Notes: a model not told the origin generated them from the sequence alone. A stretch of DNA of 64,000 nucleotides from an uncultured Flavobacterium sp. (GCA_934636265.1 CAKUAD010000001.1:100543-164542), one strand, 5' to 3'; numbered from the stretch's first letter, positions 42,873 through 53,079 are shown. Numbers and translations: made by a program.

Positions 42873-43847
42873 ATGGCCAAAAATCCCACGGTTCGACGAT
42901 ACAAAGCTGCCGATGCGCCGCGCTGGAATGAATTCATCAGCCAGGCCCGCAACGCAACCTTTTTGTACAACCGCGGTTTTATGGATTATCACGCCGACAG
43001 GTTTGAAGATTATTCGCTGATCATTGCCGATGGCGACAAATGGCTTGCGGTGTTACCGGCGCATCGCAAAGAAAATGTGGTGCTGTCTCACTGGGGACTT
43101 ACCTATGGCGGACTGGTTTATGGCGATGTCCGTCAGGCGGATGTGATTGTCATTCTAAAAGGCATTCTGGAGTTTTTGGCAGATGCCGGAATCGACGTTC
43201 TTAGGATTAAGCTTCTTCCAAGGATTTATCCCGATAAACCATCGGATGAACTGGCTTATGGGCTTTTCTTGGTTGATGCTAAACTGATCAGGCGCGATTC
43301 ACTGTCGGTAATAGATCAGGTTTTTGGAATCAACGCGGTCCGGGATCGGTTAAACGGAATTAAAAGAGGACAGAAAAGTGGTATCACAATCAAAGAGGAA
43401 CAAGATTTTTCAGCATTCTGGAATCACATTTTAATACCTAATCTGCAAAAAAGGTACAACACGATGCCGGTACATTCACTGGCCGAAATTGAGCTATTGC
43501 ATTCCCGCTTCCCCAACAATATCCGACAGTTCAATGTTTACAATGATGACCAAATCGTGGCTGGAACTACATTGTTCGTAAGTCGCAACGTTGTTCATTC
43601 ACAATATATTTCTGCCAACACAAGTAAAAATAAATTGGGTTCCTTGGATTTTCTATACAATTATTTGATTGACTTTTTTAGAGACATCAGGTATTTTGAC
43701 TTTGGAATTTCAAACGAATCGGAGGGACAAAAACTCAACGAAGGACTCATTTACTGGAAAGAGAGTTTCGGTGCCACGACCGTTACCCATGATTTCTATG
43801 AGGTGGAAACCAAGAATTTCGTTTTACTTGACGACGTATTGATATGA
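42873..43847 (+). CDS. GNAT/FemAB-like N-acyltransferase of the surface-glycan cluster
   Basis: 324 aa. Two tandem acyltransferase-like halves: an N-terminal one ([33 protein letters not shown]) and a C-terminal GNAT-like one ([76 protein letters not shown]). This layout occurs in proteins that acetylate nucleotide-linked amino sugars. It sits directly before the sugar aminotransferase with a 4-nt ATGA overlap, so it probably acylates the product amine. Specificity is inferred. Confidence 0.8.
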   Translation: MAKNPTVRRYKAADAPRWNEFISQARNATFLYNRGFMDYHADRFEDYSLIIADGDKWLAVLPAHRKENVVLSHWGLTYGGLVYGDVRQADVIVILKGILEFLADAGIDVLRIKLLPRIYPDKPSDELAYGLFLVDAKLIRRDSLSVIDQVFGINAVRDRLNGIKRGQKSGITIKEEQDFSAFWNHILIPNLQKRYNTMPVHSLAEIELLHSRFPNNIRQFNVYNDDQIVAGTTLFVSRNVVHSQYISANTSKNKLGSLDFLYNYLIDFFRDIRYFDFGISNESEGQKLNEGLIYWKESFGATTVTHDFYEVETKNFVLLDDVLI

Positions 43848-44941
43848 TCAAGTTCCTCGACCTGCATAAAATCAATCAGCCTTTTGAGGCGGCTTTTCAG
43901 GAAAAACTCAAGCTGGCACTGGATCGCTCGTGGTTTGTCCTGGGCGATGAGGTGGCCACTTTTGAACGTGATTTTGCCCAATACTGTGGCGCTAAACATG
44001 GCATCGGGGTAGCCAACGGACTTGATGCGCTTACCCTGATTTTTAAGGGATATATCGAACTTGGAAAATTACGGCCGGGCGATGAGGTCATCGTTCCCGC
44101 CAACACCTACATCGCCAGCATTCTCGCCATTCTTCACGCCGGACTGGTTCCCGTTCTATGCGAGCCCGACGAGACAACCTTCAACCTCGATCCCGAGCAA
44201 TTATCGCAAAAGATTACGCCTAAAACCAAAGCGATTCTCGCCGTTCATCTTTACGGGCGATTGGCAAATATGGACCGGATCCAATCGGTCGCCCGCCAGC
44301 ATCATTTGCTCGTCATTGAGGATGCCGCGCAGGCCCACGGAGCAGAAAATGGAGTTGGAAAGGCTGGATTGCTCTCGGACGCCGCAGGTTTTAGTTTTTA
44401 TCCGGGCAAAAATTTGGGCGCATTGGGCGACGCCGGAGCCATCACGACAAACGACGACGAACTCGCGGCGGTGCTCAAATCCATCCGCAATTACGGTTCG
44501 GCCATGAAATATTACAACGACCACATCGGTTACAACAGCAGGTTGGATGAATTACAAGCCGCATTTCTGAACGTCAAATTGCCGTGGCTCGATGCTGCGA
44601 ATGAAAGGCGTCGGACCATCGCAAAACGGTATAATGCCGAAATCATAAATCCTAAAATCCAATTGCCGGATTTGGGCAAAGAAGGTGAGCACGTATTCCA
44701 TCTGTATGTCATTCGCACCCAAAATCGCGATGTTCTGCAGTCGTATCTCGCGCAAAACGGAGTCGAAACGCTGATCCATTATCCCGTTCCGCCGCACAAA
44801 CAGAAGGCGTTGGCCGAATGGAATTCGCTCTCGTTCCCAATCACCGAAAGAATCCACCGCGAGGTGCTGAGCATCCCGATGAGTCCGGTTTTGACCGGCG
44901 CTGAGGTATCGACCATTGTCAATCTTTTAAATCGATATTGA
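43844..44941 (+). CDS. DegT/DnrJ/EryC1/StrS family sugar-nucleotide aminotransferase (FdtB-like)
   Basis: 365-aa PLP enzyme that aminates a keto-sugar nucleotide. Motifs: [11 protein letters not shown] (substrate/cofactor loop), [16 protein letters not shown], the acidic [11 protein letters not shown], the Schiff-base lysine region [18 protein letters not shown], and the C-terminal [17 protein letters not shown]. With an FdtA-like ketoisomerase 3.5 kb downstream, the likely product is dTDP-3-amino-3,6-dideoxyhexose (Fuc3N/Qui3N). The stop is followed at once by the flippase start. Confidence 0.93.
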   Translation: MIKFLDLHKINQPFEAAFQEKLKLALDRSWFVLGDEVATFERDFAQYCGAKHGIGVANGLDALTLIFKGYIELGKLRPGDEVIVPANTYIASILAILHAGLVPVLCEPDETTFNLDPEQLSQKITPKTKAILAVHLYGRLANMDRIQSVARQHHLLVIEDAAQAHGAENGVGKAGLLSDAAGFSFYPGKNLGALGDAGAITTNDDELAAVLKSIRNYGSAMKYYNDHIGYNSRLDELQAAFLNVKLPWLDAANERRRTIAKRYNAEIINPKIQLPDLGKEGEHVFHLYVIRTQNRDVLQSYLAQNGVETLIHYPVPPHKQKALAEWNSLSFPITERIHREVLSIPMSPVLTGAEVSTIVNLLNRY

Positions 44942-46213
44942 TTGCGGTTTTCAAAAGCCATATTGCGCACACCGCTGTTCAAGGTCTCGTCGCTAAACGC
45001 CTTGTCGATAGCAGTCCGGTTGGTCACGGGCGCGATGATGTCCAAACTCATGGCGATTTTCATCGGTCCGTCAGGCTTGGCGCTTGTGGGAAACTTGCGG
45101 AATTTTATAGCATCGGCTGAAACGCTTGTCATTCTGGGATTTCAAAACGGAATCATCAAATATTCGGCGAAAAAAAAGGAAAATCGGGAGGAATTCGGGA
45201 TATTTCTGTATTCGCTTTTGATTTTTCTGACATTGCTTTCGCTCGCGGTCGGAACATTGCTCTTTTTCTTTTCCGATTTTACAAGCGTCTATCTTTTTGA
45301 TACCGCAAATTACCGTCGGATCATAAAGGCAATGGCACTCGCGCTGCCGTTTTATGCTATTCTCGCATTGATGATTGCGGTGATTAACGGGTTGGGAAAA
45401 TTCCGCCAGGTCACCTACATTAACATCTGGATAAGTGTGACAAGCCTGATTGTTTCGGGGATTTTGGTTTGGCAACTTTACCTTACGGGTGCGATGATAG
45501 CCGTTGTCTTTGGACCGGTTGTGTCGTTCTTTGTCACTCTTCGGTATTTTCTGCGATCGATTCCCGAGAAAATTAAAACAAAATTCGACGGTCAGGTCAT
45601 CCGGAAACTTTCGTCGTATTCACTCATGACTTTGGTTCCCGCTGTAATCGGGCCGTTTGTGCTGATTGGCGTCCGTAACGAACTGATCTATTCGCAGGGA
45701 ATGGACGCCGCCGGATACTGGGAAGGAATGAACCGATTATCCACATACTACATGATGTTTTTGGGCGCGCTACTAACTTCGTATTATCTGCCGAAACTTT
45801 CGGTGTCCAATAGTCCCGCCGAAACCGGTCGCGTCATGCGAAACTATTTCAAGGGAGTCATGCCGGTTTTTATCATCGGGTTGATTGTGATTTATCTCTT
45901 CCGCGGACTGGTGATAAAACTTCTGTTTACTGAGGATTTCCTTCCGATGCGAAGTCTGTTTGCATGGCAACTCGCAGGCGATTTCCTCAAGGGAACTTCG
46001 CTGATCTTAGCCTATAATTTCTTCGCCGAGAAAAAGACCTGGATTTATATCGGTACCGAACTCTTCTCGCTCTGTGTTCTCTACTTTTCAGCGCAGATCT
46101 TGATTGCCCGGTATGCGCTGGATGGCGTGGTGATGGCTCATTGTTTTACTTATACCATTTATCTAGTGGTGCTGTTGATGCTTAACGGCAAGTATCTGCG
46201 CCGCGCCACGTAG
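44942..46213 (+). CDS. O-antigen/polysaccharide flippase (Wzx-like)
   Basis: 423 aa, polysaccharide-transporter (MATE/MOP superfamily) fold with about 10-12 membrane helices. It moves undecaprenyl-linked oligosaccharides across the inner membrane. The N-terminal FKVSSLNALSIAVRLVTGAMMSKLMAIFIGPSGLALVGNLRNF is typical of O-antigen translocases. The start is a TTG immediately after the aminotransferase stop. Its end overlaps the convergent glycosyltransferase by 32 nt. Confidence 0.92.
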   Translation: MRFSKAILRTPLFKVSSLNALSIAVRLVTGAMMSKLMAIFIGPSGLALVGNLRNFIASAETLVILGFQNGIIKYSAKKKENREEFGIFLYSLLIFLTLLSLAVGTLLFFFSDFTSVYLFDTANYRRIIKAMALALPFYAILALMIAVINGLGKFRQVTYINIWISVTSLIVSGILVWQLYLTGAMIAVVFGPVVSFFVTLRYFLRSIPEKIKTKFDGQVIRKLSSYSLMTLVPAVIGPFVLIGVRNELIYSQGMDAAGYWEGMNRLSTYYMMFLGALLTSYYLPKLSVSNSPAETGRVMRNYFKGVMPVFIIGLIVIYLFRGLVIKLLFTEDFLPMRSLFAWQLAGDFLKGTSLILAYNFFAEKKTWIYIGTELFSLCVLYFSAQILIARYALDGVVMAHCFTYTIYLVVLLMLNGKYLRRAT

Positions 46214-47339
46214 CTAGGTATTTATGGGTGATTTTTGTAAAATCGTGTTCACGCTCCACAAACTCCCTCGCCCGTCTTCCCATTTCCAAAATTTCCTGCG
46301 GATTTTCAATCAACTTTGACAAATCACCTGCGATGGCCTGGGCGTCGGGAAGCGCATTGACCGCCACGCGTTCATCCAATTTGTAAAAATCCTCAAACTC
46401 TTTTTCGGCACCGGTAAACACCACTTTGCCACGCGCCATGGCCTCGAGCGCATTGTAGCCCTGGTCGTAAGCGTAAACCTGATCCAGAAGAATGTGGCAC
46501 GAATGGTAAGCTTTCATGTATTCCTGGTACGGAAGGCTTTCGGCGGTGATGATTTTTACGCGATCGCCATATTTTTGGGAGATGATATCCAATGCAACTT
46601 CAAAAAACCGGTTGCCTTTTTTGTGATAGTTCCATCGGTTGATGCCGTGAAAGATGACGATTTGGTTGTCAGTTGATGGTTGATGGTTGTCGGTTGACAG
46701 TTTTTCGATGTTGACCGGATTCGGAATCAATCCTAAATATTTTGGTTCGTCTTGCATCGCGATGTGATAATCCATATCCGTGGCGATATAACCGGCGACC
46801 AGGTTCCGAACTTTTTCGTGATGCTTTTTATACCGCGCGGACAAATAGGGAAGGGCGTAGCGATATTCGTGCGCGAGTGATTTGTCGTTCAAGTACGGAT
46901 CCAAAAGCGAATAGCGGAACCGGCCCTCGATACAGGCTTTCATAAAGCTGTAATCGGTTCCGCTGCAAAGACAAAACATTTTTTTGTTCTGTCTGGCGAG
47001 CGTTTCCAGCAATCGGTATTCAGTGTCGAGCGGTGCAAAAGTAGGTGTTTCGCTTATCAGTTGCACGACGTCGAAATCCTTCAGCTCAGGCAACAGTTTT
47101 TTAAATCGGAATCCGTATTCCCAGTGCGCGACATCTTTTTTCGTCAGCCTGAAAATTGCTTGTCGGAGTAAGTTAGGAATCGGGCTTTTAAAGAATCGCG
47201 CTTCTATCGAATGATCCACCGGATAGTTTTTGAAACCGTCGCCCGTGCCTACCAAAGTCACTTCGTGGCCCAATGCGAGCAAACCTTCCTTGAGGGAGTT
47301 GTGAAGCCTGCTGTATTCGCCCACCAATAGAATCCGCAT
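46182..47339 (-). CDS. Glycosyltransferase (GT4-like) containing a heptamer-repeat insertion
   Basis: 385 aa, GT-B fold. N-terminal MRILLVGEYSRLHNSLKEGLLALGHEVTLVG; donor-binding C-terminal part HILLDQVYAYDQGYNALEAMARGKVVFTGAEKEFEDFY with the EAMA-G signature. Between NPVNIEK and the next strand IVIFHGINRW lies LSTDNHQPSTDNQ, encoded by five heptamers in tandem (46666-46700), which look like an in-frame insertion in the inter-domain region. Only gene of the cluster core on the minus strand. Sugar specificity unknown. Confidence 0.87.
   Translation of the reverse strand: MRILLVGEYSRLHNSLKEGLLALGHEVTLVGTGDGFKNYPVDHSIEARFFKSPIPNLLRQAIFRLTKKDVAHWEYGFRFKKLLPELKDFDVVQLISETPTFAPLDTEYRLLETLARQNKKMFCLCSGTDYSFMKACIEGRFRYSLLDPYLNDKSLAHEYRYALPYLSARYKKHHEKVRNLVAGYIATDMDYHIAMQDEPKYLGLIPNPVNIEKLSTDNHQPSTDNQIVIFHGINRWNYHKKGNRFFEVALDIISQKYGDRVKIITAESLPYQEYMKAYHSCHILLDQVYAYDQGYNALEAMARGKVVFTGAEKEFEDFYKLDERVAVNALPDAQAIAGDLSKLIENPQEILEMGRRAREFVEREHDFTKITHKYLATWRGADTCR
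46666..46700. repeat. Heptanucleotide repeat (five units) inside a glycosyltransferase gene
   Basis: Plus-strand units TTGTCAG, TTGATGG, TTGATGG, TTGTCGG and TTGACAG in 7-bp register. Thirty-five bases is not a codon multiple, but the reading frame stays open and encodes a Ser-Thr-Asp-Asn-rich loop. Confidence 0.8.
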
Positions 47340-47347
47340 GAATCGCC

Positions 47348-47355
47348 TATATTTG
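47348..47355 (+). promoter_or_regulatory. -7 promoter box upstream of the second glycosyltransferase
   Basis: TATATTTG, exact TAnnTTTG match, 28 nt before the ATG at 47384. Confidence 0.55.
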
Positions 47356-47383
47356 TCCCGAAAGTAGGAATATTACCCGCGCC

Positions 47384-48448
47384 ATGCAAAACCACACGCC
47401 TAAAATCTGCCTTATTGGCCACAGTCTTGCAACGGGTGGTGCCGAAAGGGCGATGGCGGCGCTCTCCCGATTTTTTTCGTCGCGTGGAATTGCCGTTCAT
47501 GTGGTGACTGTGGTTGACGAGATCCAGTATCCGTTTGAAGGCGAACTGATCAACTTGGGAAAATGTGAATCCCGTTTGCAGAAATTAAAAACACTTTACA
47601 AATATCTCCGACAGCATAAATTCGATTTTATCATCGATTTCAGGATGCGACCCGGATTTTTTCAGGAATGGCTGACCGCCCGATTTCTCTACAACGCGCC
47701 CACGGTTTACGCAGTCCACAGTGCGAAGATCGATTGGTATCTTCCTAAATCGGTTTTGCTCGCAAGGCTGATTTATGGCGGATCATATCGTATCGTTACC
47801 GTAAGTAAGGGAATTGAAGATTTGCTTGAACCGTATGGTTTACCTTTGACTGCGATTCCGAATCCGATTGACTTTGATCAGATAAGCCGACTCTCAATGG
47901 AAACTGTACAAACCGAATCGTTCATTCTAGCGGTCGGGCGGATGGATGACGATGTAAAACAGTTCGACAAACTCATCCGCGCTTATGCCGATTCGGATCT
48001 TCCCTTTCAAAACATCCGCTTGGTCATTTTGGGCGATGGCAAACACCGTCAAAGTCTGAAGCAATTAGCCGCGGAATTAAATGTTCCCGTTTCAATCGAC
48101 GGCGCCGTGGCTAATCCTTATCCGTGGTTCAAAAACGCTAGGTTTACAGTGCTTTGCAGCAAGACCGAAGGGCTCCCTACAGTGCTTTTGGAAAGTCTCG
48201 CCTGTGGGACGCCCGTAGTTTCATTCGACTGTAAAACGGGTCCGGCCGAGATTGTCCGCGACGGCGAAAACGGCATGCTGGTTCCCGATCAGGATTTTGA
48301 AGCGCTTACCCACGCCATGAACTGGATGGCTCAAAACGAAGAATTCAGGGAGGCTTGTCGGCAGAACGCGTTTCACGGGCTGGAAAAATTTCACCTGGAA
48401 AATGTAGGCCGCGCCTGGCTGGAGCTCCTAAAAATTGACCTATATTAG
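47384..48448 (+). CDS. Glycosyltransferase family 4
   Basis: 354-aa retaining GT-B enzyme. Acceptor-side ICLIGHSLATGGAERAMAALSRFF; donor-side motifs FILAVGRMDDDVKQFDKLIRAY and LLESLACGTPVVSFDCKTGPAEIVRDGENGMLVP, including the family EX7E-type signature (E in TEGLPTVLLE). It transfers a nucleotide-activated sugar onto a growing glycan at the inner membrane. Only four bases separate it from the FdtA-like gene, so the two form a unit. Confidence 0.92.
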   Translation: MQNHTPKICLIGHSLATGGAERAMAALSRFFSSRGIAVHVVTVVDEIQYPFEGELINLGKCESRLQKLKTLYKYLRQHKFDFIIDFRMRPGFFQEWLTARFLYNAPTVYAVHSAKIDWYLPKSVLLARLIYGGSYRIVTVSKGIEDLLEPYGLPLTAIPNPIDFDQISRLSMETVQTESFILAVGRMDDDVKQFDKLIRAYADSDLPFQNIRLVILGDGKHRQSLKQLAAELNVPVSIDGAVANPYPWFKNARFTVLCSKTEGLPTVLLESLACGTPVVSFDCKTGPAEIVRDGENGMLVPDQDFEALTHAMNWMAQNEEFREACRQNAFHGLEKFHLENVGRAWLELLKIDLY

Positions 48449-48452
48449 CGCC

Positions 48453-48845
48453 ATGCAGATCCAGCTTATCGACATTCCCAAGATTGAGGATTACCGCGGA
48501 AACATTGCGGTGATCGAGCAAAACACCATCCCCTTTGACTGCAAGCGGGTTTATTATCTCTACGACATTCCCAGTAACGCCCGTCGCGGCGGACATGCGC
48601 ACAAAGAGCAACAGGAACTTTTGATTGCTGTTTCCGGGAGTTTTGATGTGATCCTCAACGACGGAAAATCATCGGCTACCGTGACGCTCAACAAGCCTGA
48701 TAAGGGACTTCTGGTTCCCGTTAATACCTGGCGCGAACTGGAGAATTTTTCATCGGGTGCGGTTTGTCTGGTGTTGAATTCGGATGTGTTTAGCGAAGAT
48801 GATTATATCCGTGATCTGGACGAATTTCTTTGTTCTGCAAAGTAA
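48453..48845 (+). CDS. FdtA-like sugar 3,4-ketoisomerase (WxcM-like cupin)
   Basis: 130 aa from the ATG at 48453. Single cupin domain with RGNIAVIEQNTIPFDCKRVYYLYDIP, RRGGHAHKEQQELLIAVSGSFDV and KGLLVPVNTWREL, the FdtA/WxcM signature with the paired active-site His in GHAHK. It converts dTDP-4-keto-6-deoxyglucose to the 3-keto isomer, the substrate for FdtB-type aminotransferases. This supports dTDP-Fuc3N or Qui3N synthesis. A longer start at 48435 would overlap the upstream gene and is less likely. Confidence 0.92.
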   Translation: MQIQLIDIPKIEDYRGNIAVIEQNTIPFDCKRVYYLYDIPSNARRGGHAHKEQQELLIAVSGSFDVILNDGKSSATVTLNKPDKGLLVPVNTWRELENFSSGAVCLVLNSDVFSEDDYIRDLDEFLCSAK

Positions 48846-48931
48846 GATTAAGCCGTAATATTTGAGGATGCGATGTAGTGAATTTTTACAGATTTTCTGC
48901 AGCTGACTTGTTTGGCGAATTTGTATTTTGC

Positions 48932-48964
48932 AAACCCCAAAGGTTTTAAAAACCTTTGGGGTTT
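48932..48964. terminator. Perfect inverted repeat, probable bidirectional terminator
   Basis: AAACCCCAAAGGTTTT and its exact complement flank two bases, with T/A tracts on both sides. It lies between the end of the FdtA-like gene and the convergent glycosyltransferase gene. Confidence 0.75.
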
Positions 48965-49045
48965 AGACCAACTTTCCGCGAATTTTTTACCAAAGCCAGA
49001 CAAACCTGGTCCAATTCAACTTTTGCTCGGGCTAAAAATTAATGG

Positions 49046-49969
49046 CTAATAAGTACTCCACCGCAATCCAACACGCAATAACGTCCGTTTAAAAGTCCTG
49101 ATCAACCGCACAACAAAAGCCGGTGATGCTAAAAGAAGGCGTTGTTTAAAATTGAGGCTTGCCGGATCGATCAGCGAAGCCAGCTTTTCAAATTCGGTGC
49201 GTCCGCAAAGTTTACAATGCATCGCCAGAACATATCGCTCAAAGTCGAGGTATTTTTTTAAGTCTTCCCGGTCTTTTTCCAATTCCAGATAGCCAAGATC
49301 GGGAATCTTCTTGTCCTTGATCCCGTTGTTCGTTATTTGGTTTTCAGCCCAGGCGCGGTAATGCGATAGAACGCAGTTGGAGTAGGCCAGGGGCGAGGCG
49401 AGGTTTGCCCTTATCCCAAATTCGACATCTTCTGAAAATGTCAGTTCCTGATCATATCCGCCAATTTGTTCAAAAAGCGATTTACGCACGCAAAGACTTG
49501 AATGGTTGTAAAGCGGCTGGCCCAGGTTTCGGGCAAAATAATCGGTAATCAAGAGCCTGGCTCCATTTGGAACATCGCCCAGCAAAGTCCTGGGGTTTAA
49601 AACATGACTTGGATAAACCTCGTCATAGGCCGTAGCGAAAAGTGAAGCCTGCGAAAAAACTTCGGTCAGTATGGAGATTTCAGCTAAAAATCCGGGTTCC
49701 CAGTAATCGTCGGCATCCAGAAAAACGATAAAGGGCGCCTGTGAATTTTGAATTCCGGTATTGCGCGATGCCGATAGGCCCTTGTTCCGGCCGTGATCAA
49801 TCAATTTGACCCGCCCGTATGACTGCGCCAGTTCACGGCTGCCATCGGTAGAGGCGTCGTTGACGACCAACAGTTCAAAATCCTGAAGCGTTTGGGCCAG
49901 CACGCTTTCAATCGCCTGACGGATGTAGCGCTGTTTGTTATAAAGTGGTATGACGATCGAGAATTTCAA
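49046..49969 (-). CDS. Glycosyltransferase family 2
   Basis: 307-aa inverting GT-A enzyme. Start KFSIVIPLYNKQRYIRQAIESVLAQTLQDFELLVVNDASTDGS holds the nucleotide-binding fold and the first Asp. FIVFLDADDYWEPGFL gives the DxD-type metal motif, and DQELTFSEDVEFGIRA gives the ED acid region. Located in the minus-strand arm of the glycan cluster, 20 nt after the next glycosyltransferase. No membrane anchor. Confidence 0.92.
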   Translation of the reverse strand: MKFSIVIPLYNKQRYIRQAIESVLAQTLQDFELLVVNDASTDGSRELAQSYGRVKLIDHGRNKGLSASRNTGIQNSQAPFIVFLDADDYWEPGFLAEISILTEVFSQASLFATAYDEVYPSHVLNPRTLLGDVPNGARLLITDYFARNLGQPLYNHSSLCVRKSLFEQIGGYDQELTFSEDVEFGIRANLASPLAYSNCVLSHYRAWAENQITNNGIKDKKIPDLGYLELEKDREDLKKYLDFERYVLAMHCKLCGRTEFEKLASLIDPASLNFKQRLLLASPAFVVRLIRTFKRTLLRVGLRWSTY

Positions 49970-49989
49970 GAGCCAAAATTTATCAACTG

Positions 49990-51078
49990 TTAATCTTTTA
50001 AAATGAAATCGAAAAGGCGCTCCCAGGTTAAAAAATCAGGCTCAATGGTCGGCGCGGTTTCAGGTTGCGGAAGCTGATTCAAAACCGCCTGTTCCATTAA
50101 TCGGGCAAGCGATTTTGGGCAATCCAGTTCAAAAAACCAGCTTTTGTCGTAACCGCCAAGGGTTTCCCTTGCATACGACAAGTTAGCCGCAAATATCGGT
50201 TTTCCGGTTGATCTGAATTCGGTCATGGGCAATCCCCAGGTTTCCAGCCGTGAAGGAAAAATCAACGCTTGCGATGCCTGATAATATTCCCAAACCTCTT
50301 TTCGGTTAAGGATTCCGGTAAAATGAATGGCTGGCAGATGTCCGTAGCGTTTTTTGATGCTGCGCGCATAACGGTTTTCCCGTCCGTCCAACGTCAGGTG
50401 AACCTCCAGCCGATTGCGGATTTCCGGAGGCAGTATCGAAACCGCCTGCCCGATCAATTCAAAATTCTTGAACATCCGCGGAAACGCCGGATAAAAAAAG
50501 TGGGTTTTATTCGCGTCGAGTTCAATAGGCGACACCTTTGCGGGAACCGTTACCTGCGGGTGCGCGGTCATGACGTTGGGGAAATTGAATCTCCTTTTTA
50601 TCTCGTCCTTAAACCATTTTTGTTGCACGATCACGCCGTCGTTGGAGTGAATGTTTATCCGATAAATCCAGTGATAAAACACTGAGAACAGCGCGATTTT
50701 TGGCCCGAACCACCAATCCTTGAGCGTCGGGGAAAAAAATGGTGTCGGATTGTGGAAATACACGAATCTTTTTTTTGCTGTCACACGTGGCGACATGTCG
50801 TGGAGTGAAAGCCAAACATTCGTCTTAAGTTTGACCGAGAGTTTTTTGAAATGGAAATACTCGTAATAAATCCGCAAAAGCCAAGACTTTTTGGAATGCT
50901 TAAATTCAACGTATTCAACCCCGTCAACCTGAACTCGATCTTTATCGTGGACAAGTGCGATAATCCGAATGTCGTTTGATTTTGCATAAACCACCAAATG
51001 CCGCAGCGTATCCTGCACGATGGAGAGCACGCCACTGTCGGTAGCGTTGATTGCCGATACCACCATGGTCTTTTTCAT
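49990..51078 (-). CDS. Glycosyltransferase family 1/4-like
   Basis: 362 aa from the ATG at 51078. Rossmann-type N-terminus ([24 protein letters not shown]) and a GT-B donor domain ([66 protein letters not shown]) with the E-G-P-E-type signature. The ATG overlaps the stop of the upstream DPM-like gene (ATGA), which supports this start over the longer frame at 51105. Sugar unknown. Confidence 0.88.
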   Translation of the reverse strand: MKKTMVVSAINATDSGVLSIVQDTLRHLVVYAKSNDIRIIALVHDKDRVQVDGVEYVEFKHSKKSWLLRIYYEYFHFKKLSVKLKTNVWLSLHDMSPRVTAKKRFVYFHNPTPFFSPTLKDWWFGPKIALFSVFYHWIYRINIHSNDGVIVQQKWFKDEIKRRFNFPNVMTAHPQVTVPAKVSPIELDANKTHFFYPAFPRMFKNFELIGQAVSILPPEIRNRLEVHLTLDGRENRYARSIKKRYGHLPAIHFTGILNRKEVWEYYQASQALIFPSRLETWGLPMTEFRSTGKPIFAANLSYARETLGGYDKSWFFELDCPKSLARLMEQAVLNQLPQPETAPTIEPDFLTWERLFDFILKD

Positions 51079-51791
51079 CTGATTCCGTATCGCAAAATGC
51101 ACCAAATGGCCCGGAAACCGTCTTTCCAGCCAATCTTTTTACCTTCTTCATACGTTCGTCCGTAGTAGGAAATGCCCACTTCATAGATTCGGACGCCCGG
51201 AATCCTCGAAATCCTGGCCGTCACCTCAGGTTCAAAGCCAAACCGTTTTTCCCGCAGCTTGAGCGATTGAAGCATTTGCGTATCAAACAATTTGTAACAG
51301 GTTTCCATATCCGTCAGGTTCAGATTGGTAAACATGTTCGACAAAAACGTCAGGAATTTGTTGCCGATGGTATGCCAAAAGAACAGCACGCGGTGGGCAT
51401 TTCCGCCGATAAAACGCGAACCGTAAACCACGTCGGCAAATCCGTCGATCACGGGTTTAAGCAGGATCGGATATTCGTTTGGGTCGTACTCCAGATCAGC
51501 GTCCTGTATAATAGTGAATTCGCCGGTCGCTTTGGAGATTCCTGTGTGTAAAGCAGCGCCTTTTCCCTGATTTTTTTCATGGACAAAGATTGCAATAGGG
51601 AAATCCGGATGTTTCAAGCCATAGCGTTCGATAGCCTCTTTTGTCCCATCCGACGAAGCGTCATCCACTACAATCACTTCCTTTTTAATGTCATCCGGAA
51701 GTTTGGCCAACCTAACCTTTTCCAAGAGCAGATGGATCGTGGCGGCTTCGTTATAGACCGGAATGACGATGGAAAGGCAGGTGATGCGCAT
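51075..51791 (-). CDS. Polyprenyl-phosphate glycosyltransferase, GT2 (DPM1-like)
   Basis: 238 aa from the ATG at 51791. [51 protein letters not shown] (DAD metal motif) and [28 protein letters not shown] are characteristic of dolichyl/undecaprenyl-phosphate mannose or glucose synthases. It makes a lipid-linked sugar donor for membrane glycosyltransferases such as the adjacent divergent GT39-like protein. No membrane helices of its own at the C-terminus. Confidence 0.92.
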   Translation of the reverse strand: MRITCLSIVIPVYNEAATIHLLLEKVRLAKLPDDIKKEVIVVDDASSDGTKEAIERYGLKHPDFPIAIFVHEKNQGKGAALHTGISKATGEFTIIQDADLEYDPNEYPILLKPVIDGFADVVYGSRFIGGNAHRVLFFWHTIGNKFLTFLSNMFTNLNLTDMETCYKLFDTQMLQSLKLREKRFGFEPEVTARISRIPGVRIYEVGISYYGRTYEEGKKIGWKDGFRAIWCILRYGIR

Positions 51792-51850
51792 CTTTAGCAA
51801 TGAGTACCGACAAATCTACCAATCCAAAGCGAGCCACGCAATTTTTTGGT

Positions 51851-51858
51851 TAAGTTTG
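51851..51858 (+). promoter_or_regulatory. -7 promoter box of the GT39-like gene
   Basis: TAAGTTTG, exact TAnnTTTG, 12 nt before the ATG at 51871. This makes the longer frame starting at 51763 unlikely. Confidence 0.55.
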
Positions 51859-51870
51859 CCAAAAAGCCCG

Positions 51871-53079
51871 ATGTTTCGCCCGGTAAGCCGCCCAGTTTTG
51901 ATGATTTCCATCGCCCTGATATTCTTGGCGACATTGGCGGTTTTACTTCAAATTCCTACGCAGACATTCCAATTTCCTGACAGCGCGACATATATTCAGG
52001 CGGCGCGTTCGTTTTACTGCCTGATGCCCGATGCCATGCGTCCCCCGTTGTTTAGTTTGCTGGTTGGGATGCCGATACTGTTTCATATGCCCGATGCCGT
52101 CGTCGGATGGTCGATTTTTCTGAATCTGCTCGCATGGACGGGAACGATACTCCTTACTTACCAAGTCGCCCGACGCTACGTTGCTGACTCAAGGGCGATC
52201 CTACTTGCGGTCCTGCTTGCGGCGTGTCCGGGAAGTGCGGCGCTTGTCTTCCATCTTTTAACCGAAAGCATTTTCACATTTATCCTGACCCTGACAGTTT
52301 TCCTGCTTGTCCGATTTTACGAAACCAAAGAATTCAAGTTCGCGGCGTTTGCGGTTGGACTGACGATAGCCTCGGTATTGATAAAACCCGGCGCACTCTG
52401 GATGGCAGTTTTGGGATTGTTATGGTTGATATCCTTACGTCGGGATTTAAAAAGTACGGCATCGCTGGCCATTCTGATCCCGCTTTTTTGCGTCGGATTG
52501 CATGCTTGGCAGATGAAACGCCAATTCGGCAATTTTACCATCAGCTACATCGGATCGTTCACCTATTACAATTATCTGGGCGCGCGGGCTGAATCGCTCA
52601 ATCTGGGAACCGAATTCCGTCAGGGCGAGGGCGAGCGGTATGAGCGTTTTGCAGGGCTCTCCGGACCCAAGCAAAAGTCGGTCGCATCAGCCGATTTGCA
52701 AGATCAGATCCAAAACAATTCGGCCAATTTGATCAAGGCGTATTTCATCAACCTTCTTGACAATATCACGGGCGGTTCGTCGGCTGTCGACGTTTGTCAG
52801 AACCGATGGAATCTACCGTTTTTTGAACCGATCAAATTCGCGCTTAAGGCAGTAGCCAAACTTCAGAACATTTTTTTTAGTCTGACGGGAATCGTACTGT
52901 CGCTTTGGATTTTACTTCGAAAGCGAAAGCATCTTCCCGCGTTGGCATCGGCCCTCATCGTCTTGGGAACCATGGCGCTCTCGGGCATTTCATCCAGTCA
53001 GGGCGATCGGTTTAGCGTTGTCCTTTACCCGATAACACTTTGCATGGTCGGCATTTGGATAAATCGCAAGGCGATATGA
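51871..53079 (+). CDS. GT39/ArnT-like polytopic membrane glycosyltransferase
   Basis: 402 aa from the ATG at 51871, with about nine or ten membrane helices. After the first helix comes FPDSATYIQAARSF, placing an acidic residue in the first outer loop as in lipid-sugar-dependent (C-type) glycosyltransferases. MRPPLFSLLVG and LTESIFTFILTLTVFLLVRFY follow. It probably takes a polyprenyl-phosphate sugar, perhaps from the adjacent DPM-like enzyme, and decorates a glycan or protein outside the membrane. The next 280 bp hold a truncated copy of its C-terminus. Confidence 0.78.
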   Translation: MFRPVSRPVLMISIALIFLATLAVLLQIPTQTFQFPDSATYIQAARSFYCLMPDAMRPPLFSLLVGMPILFHMPDAVVGWSIFLNLLAWTGTILLTYQVARRYVADSRAILLAVLLAACPGSAALVFHLLTESIFTFILTLTVFLLVRFYETKEFKFAAFAVGLTIASVLIKPGALWMAVLGLLWLISLRRDLKSTASLAILIPLFCVGLHAWQMKRQFGNFTISYIGSFTYYNYLGARAESLNLGTEFRQGEGERYERFAGLSGPKQKSVASADLQDQIQNNSANLIKAYFINLLDNITGGSSAVDVCQNRWNLPFFEPIKFALKAVAKLQNIFFSLTGIVLSLWILLRKRKHLPALASALIVLGTMALSGISSSQGDRFSVVLYPITLCMVGIWINRKAI

